From: Planktotalea sp.
GTDB lineage: Bacteria > Pseudomonadota > Alphaproteobacteria > Rhodobacterales > Rhodobacteraceae
DNA: 8,895 bases
Reading direction: 5' to 3'
NCBI GenBank assembly: GCA_024645145.1
Contig: JAHEGL010000088.1
Span: forward strand, 1-8,895
Position 1 is the stretch's first letter; every line of letters starts with the position of its first letter. Below the pieces are notes generated by a model that made no database searches, was not told where the DNA came from, and saw only the letters and a program-made list of their open reading frames with translations. Positions 6,968-8,895 of the stretch are shown here, in pieces. A program made the translations under genes and the position numbers.

Positions 6968-7608
6968 ATAATACTCCAGTTTTAACGCCGCAAATGCTGC
7001 TACACGCCTATCAGGCGGGTATTTTTCCTATGGCGGAATCGCGCGACGATCCAGAACTCTTCTGGGTCGACCCACGGCAACGGGGCATCATTCCTTTAGA
7101 TCAGTTTCATATTTCCCGTTCTCTCGCGCGACATATGCGGTCGGCGAATTGGACGATCCGTGCGAATAGTGATTTCGACGCGGTTGTTTCCGCCTGCGCA
7201 GAGCGCAAAGACACATGGATCAGCCACGATATCGCCAGACTTTACAGCCTCTTACACGAAATGTCTCATGCCCATTCAATGGAGATTTGGGAAGACGACG
7301 AGCTTGTTGGCGGTGTTTACGGCGTCGCTACAGGGACCGCGTTTTTCGGTGAAAGCATGTTCTCAAAGCGAAGAGATGCGTCCAAAACAGCGCTCGCGTT
7401 TCTAACAACGCATCTTTTGCGATGTGGGTTTACCCTGTTTGACACTCAATTCTTAACTGAGCATCTCGCAACCCTTGGAGCGATCGAAATTTCGCGTTCG
7501 GAATATCATGCATTGCTTCATGACGCGCTACAGGACATCGCATATTTTGACGCGTATCCCCTACCCAGCCTTCAAGACGTTTTACAGCGCAGAACCCAAA
7601 CGTCATAG
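6961..7608 (+). CDS. aat: Leucyl/phenylalanyl-tRNA-protein transferase
   Basis: Aat transfers Leu or Phe from aminoacyl-tRNA to the N-terminus of proteins beginning with Arg or Lys, marking them for ClpS/ClpAP degradation (bacterial N-end rule). The 215-residue protein shows the family landmarks in order: the N-terminal LLHAYQAGIFPM (13-24), FWVDPRQRGIIPLD (34-47), the CAxR..TWI segment (79-87), GGVYGVATGTAFFGESMFS (117-135) with Glu131, and FDTQF (160-164) with Asp161 and Gln163. These acidic and Gln residues match the active-site Glu, Asp and Gln described for E. coli Aat. It is somewhat shorter than the E. coli protein (about 234 residues), mainly at the N-terminus, as in other Alphaproteobacteria. 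It begins 48 bases after accC without a visible terminator between them, so co-transcription with accBC is likely. GGAG at 6945-6948 is rather far (12 bases) from the ATG. Its 3' end overlaps the convergent DUF2155 gene by 37 bases. Confidence 0.95.
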   Translation: MRDNTPVLTPQMLLHAYQAGIFPMAESRDDPELFWVDPRQRGIIPLDQFHISRSLARHMRSANWTIRANSDFDAVVSACAERKDTWISHDIARLYSLLHEMSHAHSMEIWEDDELVGGVYGVATGTAFFGESMFSKRRDASKTALAFLTTHLLRCGFTLFDTQFLTEHLATLGAIEISRSEYHALLHDALQDIAYFDAYPLPSLQDVLQRRTQTS

Positions 7609-7937
7609 CGTGAATGTTCCATCGCGTTCAATGCAGGCGAAGACGCGATCATCCAGCCCCCAAATACCGGTTGTGCTGTTTGTGTTTCAATAACGTCAAT
7701 ATAGGCAAACGCGTCATTTGACGGCGCGCCCTCTGGAAAACGGCAAGAGCGCAAAGAAATGGTCAACATACCAAGTTCCATCGAACTGCCACTTGCCAAT
7801 TCGTAGTTGGAGCTTTGCCCACTGACTTTATCCAGAACACGTAACTGCGCCCCAGTGCCGGAAGACACCTGTTGTTGCGCCAATGACGCTGACGCCGACG
7901 TTGCTAAGATCATCAAAACACTAAGGAATTTGATCAT
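7572..7937 (-). CDS. DUF2155-domain secreted protein of unknown function
   Basis: The 121-residue product has a Sec signal peptide: an MIKF start, a hydrophobic stretch and a likely cleavage after ASLA (about residue 20), so the mature protein should be periplasmic. The rest matches the DUF2155 family, with RVLDKVSG (33-40), the central LTISLRSCRFPEG (58-70) and the characteristic FGGWMIASSPALNAMEHSRYDVWVLRC (92-118). Cys65 and Cys118 are the only cysteines and could form a disulfide in the periplasm. No biochemical role is known to me for the family. The start overlaps the stop of the MlaD-family gene (ATGA), which implies translational coupling, and it is the last gene of this minus-strand group. 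Its last 37 bases overlap the end of aat on the other strand, and no terminator was seen after it. Confidence 0.88.
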   Translation of the reverse strand: MIKFLSVLMILATSASASLAQQQVSSGTGAQLRVLDKVSGQSSNYELASGSSMELGMLTISLRSCRFPEGAPSNDAFAYIDVIETQTAQPVFGGWMIASSPALNAMEHSRYDVWVLRCKTS

Positions 7938-8380
7938 TCACCCGACCGTGACACAAACTTTAACAAGAGCGACACTAGACTAACGGCGCTTTGCGTATCT
8001 TTAATCTCAGAAGACGGATCATACATAAATGGTGATCCACCAGGAACGATCTCAACAAAATTGCCGCCAAGAAGGCCCTCCGATGCGATTGTAATCGCAC
8101 TGTCATCAGGGATTTCGATACCGTCTTTGATACTGATAATTGTATCTGCACGATACGTTTCCGCGTTTAGCGTCACCGAGTTCACAGAGCCTATTTTAAC
8201 ACCAGCCAAGCGCACATCTGTGCCAACGCTCACGCCTTCCAAAGATCGAAAGCTGGCGGTAAGCGGGTAACTGCCGGCGTTGGAACTGACGCCAGTGATC
8301 TGCGCCGCATAGACCAAAAAACCAATCGCTGCGGAAATCACAAGGCCGCCGATCATTACTTCGGTTTTGTTCTGCGTCAT
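7934..8380 (-). CDS. mlaD: MlaD-family (MCE domain) lipid-transport protein
   Basis: MlaD proteins form a ring at the inner membrane that passes phospholipids between the membranes as part of the Mla system (MlaFEDB with periplasmic MlaC). The 148-residue protein has a short cytoplasmic N-terminus, one membrane segment (about 9-27) and an MCE domain (about 38-115), with LAGVKIGSV (58-66) and SEGLLGGNFVEIVPGG (100-115) as clear family signatures. A hydrophobic stretch near 133-143 (VSLVSLLLKFV) resembles the C-terminal helix that lines the MlaD pore. It is shorter than E. coli MlaD (183 residues). The start is supported by GAGGGG six bases before the ATG. No mlaF, mlaE or mlaC is adjacent; those would have to lie elsewhere. 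It is 30 bases after the NDUFA12 homologue and overlaps the DUF2155 gene by four bases. Confidence 0.9.
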   Translation of the reverse strand: MTQNKTEVMIGGLVISAAIGFLVYAAQITGVSSNAGSYPLTASFRSLEGVSVGTDVRLAGVKIGSVNSVTLNAETYRADTIISIKDGIEIPDDSAITIASEGLLGGNFVEIVPGGSPFMYDPSSEIKDTQSAVSLVSLLLKFVSRSGE

Positions 8381-8395
8381 ATTTTGCCCCTCACT

Positions 8396-8420
8396 CCCCG
8401 AAAATTGAAATTATTCGGGG
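8396..8420 (-). other. Intercistronic hairpin between the NDUFA12 homologue and mlaD
   Basis: CCCCGAA (8396-8402) and TTCGGGG (8414-8420) are exact 7-base complements around an 11-base loop. The hairpin covers the stop codon of the NDUFA12 homologue and ends a few bases before the mlaD ribosome site. There is no T run, so it is more likely an mRNA stability or processing element, or an accident of sequence, than a terminator. Confidence 0.35.
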
Positions 8421-8794
8421 ACCCAAGCTTCGTAGTCACTGCGATCTGCAGGCTTCGCTTGGCGGATAGAACCAGCAGGCACATAGGCCGCAGCAGTGCC
8501 TGTCAGGTTTTCCTGATGCGGCTTTTGCCAAGATTTGTGTACCAATGGTTTGTCGCTTGGCGTTTCATCCCAAGTGTGATGTAGCCAACCATGCCAATCG
8601 GGGCTGATTTTGCTTGCTTCAATCTCACCGTTGAAAATCACCCAGCGCTTTGATTTTTCACGATTTTCATAGAATACGTTGCCTTGGTCATCCTCGCCAA
8701 CGCGTACACCTTTGCGCCATGTGAACAATTGTGTGTTCAACGTTTGGCCATTCCACCACGTGAGAACACGTAAAATTTTGCTACCGATGCCCAT
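8411..8794 (-). CDS. NDUFA12 (B17.2) family NADH:ubiquinone oxidoreductase subunit
   Basis: This 127-residue protein is the bacterial homologue of the mitochondrial complex I accessory subunit NDUFA12, found mainly in Alphaproteobacteria, where it sits on the peripheral arm at the inner membrane. Family features are the N-terminal [18 protein letters not shown] segment (12-29), [12 protein letters not shown] (32-43), the core [31 protein letters not shown] (49-79) and the C-terminal [18 protein letters not shown] (89-106). There is no signal peptide or membrane segment. The start is supported by GGAG close before the ATG; another ATG a little upstream is out of frame. It is the first gene of the minus-strand group with mlaD and DUF2155, and its promoter should lie in 8795-8863. 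No other complex I gene is nearby, as is usual for this accessory subunit. Confidence 0.95.
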   Translation of the reverse strand: MGIGSKILRVLTWWNGQTLNTQLFTWRKGVRVGEDDQGNVFYENREKSKRWVIFNGEIEASKISPDWHGWLHHTWDETPSDKPLVHKSWQKPHQENLTGTAAAYVPAGSIRQAKPADRSDYEAWVPE

Positions 8795-8863
8795 GGATCA
8801 CTCCGCTCATGTTTCCTCAGATATGCCTGATCAAAGCGCAAAGGTCTAGAGAGAGCGCAACGC

Positions 8864-8890
8864 AAAAAGGCAGGCATTTCGCCTGCCTTT
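8864..8890 (-). terminator. Rho-independent terminator at the right edge
   Basis: AAAGGCAGGC (8866-8875) and GCCTGCCTTT (8881-8890) form a 10-bp stem with a 5-base loop. Read on the minus strand it ends in five T, but on the plus strand in only three. It therefore best fits the end of a minus-strand gene lying beyond the window, and makes the NDUFA12 homologue the first gene of a new transcript. Confidence 0.8.
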
Positions 8891-8895
8891 GCTAA

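Noticed and set aside
8795..8863. Promoter of the NDUFA12 homologue (CTAGAC with CATATC at 18 bases on the minus strand)
   Set aside because: A promoter is expected here, but both hexamers match consensus poorly, so I do not list it as a feature.
1..8895. Mobile element, CRISPR array, toxin-antitoxin pair, tRNA or riboswitch
   Set aside because: Both strands are almost fully occupied by recognisable housekeeping genes, and the gaps are too short or lack the required structures.

Overview
The window looks like chromosomal, mostly housekeeping DNA from an alphaproteobacterium, most likely a member of the Rhodobacterales (roseobacter-type). The main pointers are a bacterial homologue of the complex I accessory subunit NDUFA12 and a DUF2155 periplasmic protein, both typical of Alphaproteobacteria, together with accB-accC next to aat. 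Base composition is moderate (close to half G+C by eye), with no obvious change along the window. No mobile element, CRISPR array, tRNA, rRNA or phage gene was seen.

Layout: (1) 1-1211, plus strand: the 3' part of a LivG-type ATPase gene and a complete LivF-type ATPase gene, the cytoplasmic motor subunits of a branched-chain amino acid (HAAT) type ABC importer whose permease and binding-protein genes must lie to the left. A hairpin terminator follows. (2) 1328-3271, plus strand: acsA, acetyl-CoA synthetase. (3) 3329-4831, minus strand: an acyl-CoA ligase of unknown substrate, convergent with acsA across a shared 12-bp terminator stem. (4) 4832-5058: a divergent regulatory region with a TATAAT promoter facing accB and a candidate promoter facing the ligase. 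(5) 5059-7608, plus strand: accB, accC (biotin carrier and biotin carboxylase of acetyl-CoA carboxylase) and aat (leucyl/phenylalanyl-tRNA-protein transferase). (6) 8794 back to 7572, minus strand: NDUFA12 homologue, MlaD-family protein and DUF2155 protein, closely packed and converging on aat with overlapping 3' ends. (7) A terminator at the right edge, which best fits a minus-strand gene beyond the window.

The metabolic thread is acyl-CoA supply. AcsA makes acetyl-CoA from acetate, AccB and AccC carry out the biotin-dependent half of its conversion to malonyl-CoA for fatty acid synthesis, and the divergent ligase activates another carboxylic acid. Aat belongs to N-end-rule protein degradation. 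The right-hand trio concerns the inner membrane and envelope: a complex I assembly/accessory subunit, a lipid-transport MCE protein and a small secreted protein.

I found no new multi-gene system. The points most worth a second look are small: a perfect 10-bp inverted repeat that would bury the aat start codon in a hairpin, a tandem 7-bp repeat in the divergent acc/ligase promoter region, a Gly in place of the usual Thr in the A5 motif of the ligase, and the overlapping convergent ends of aat and the DUF2155 gene.
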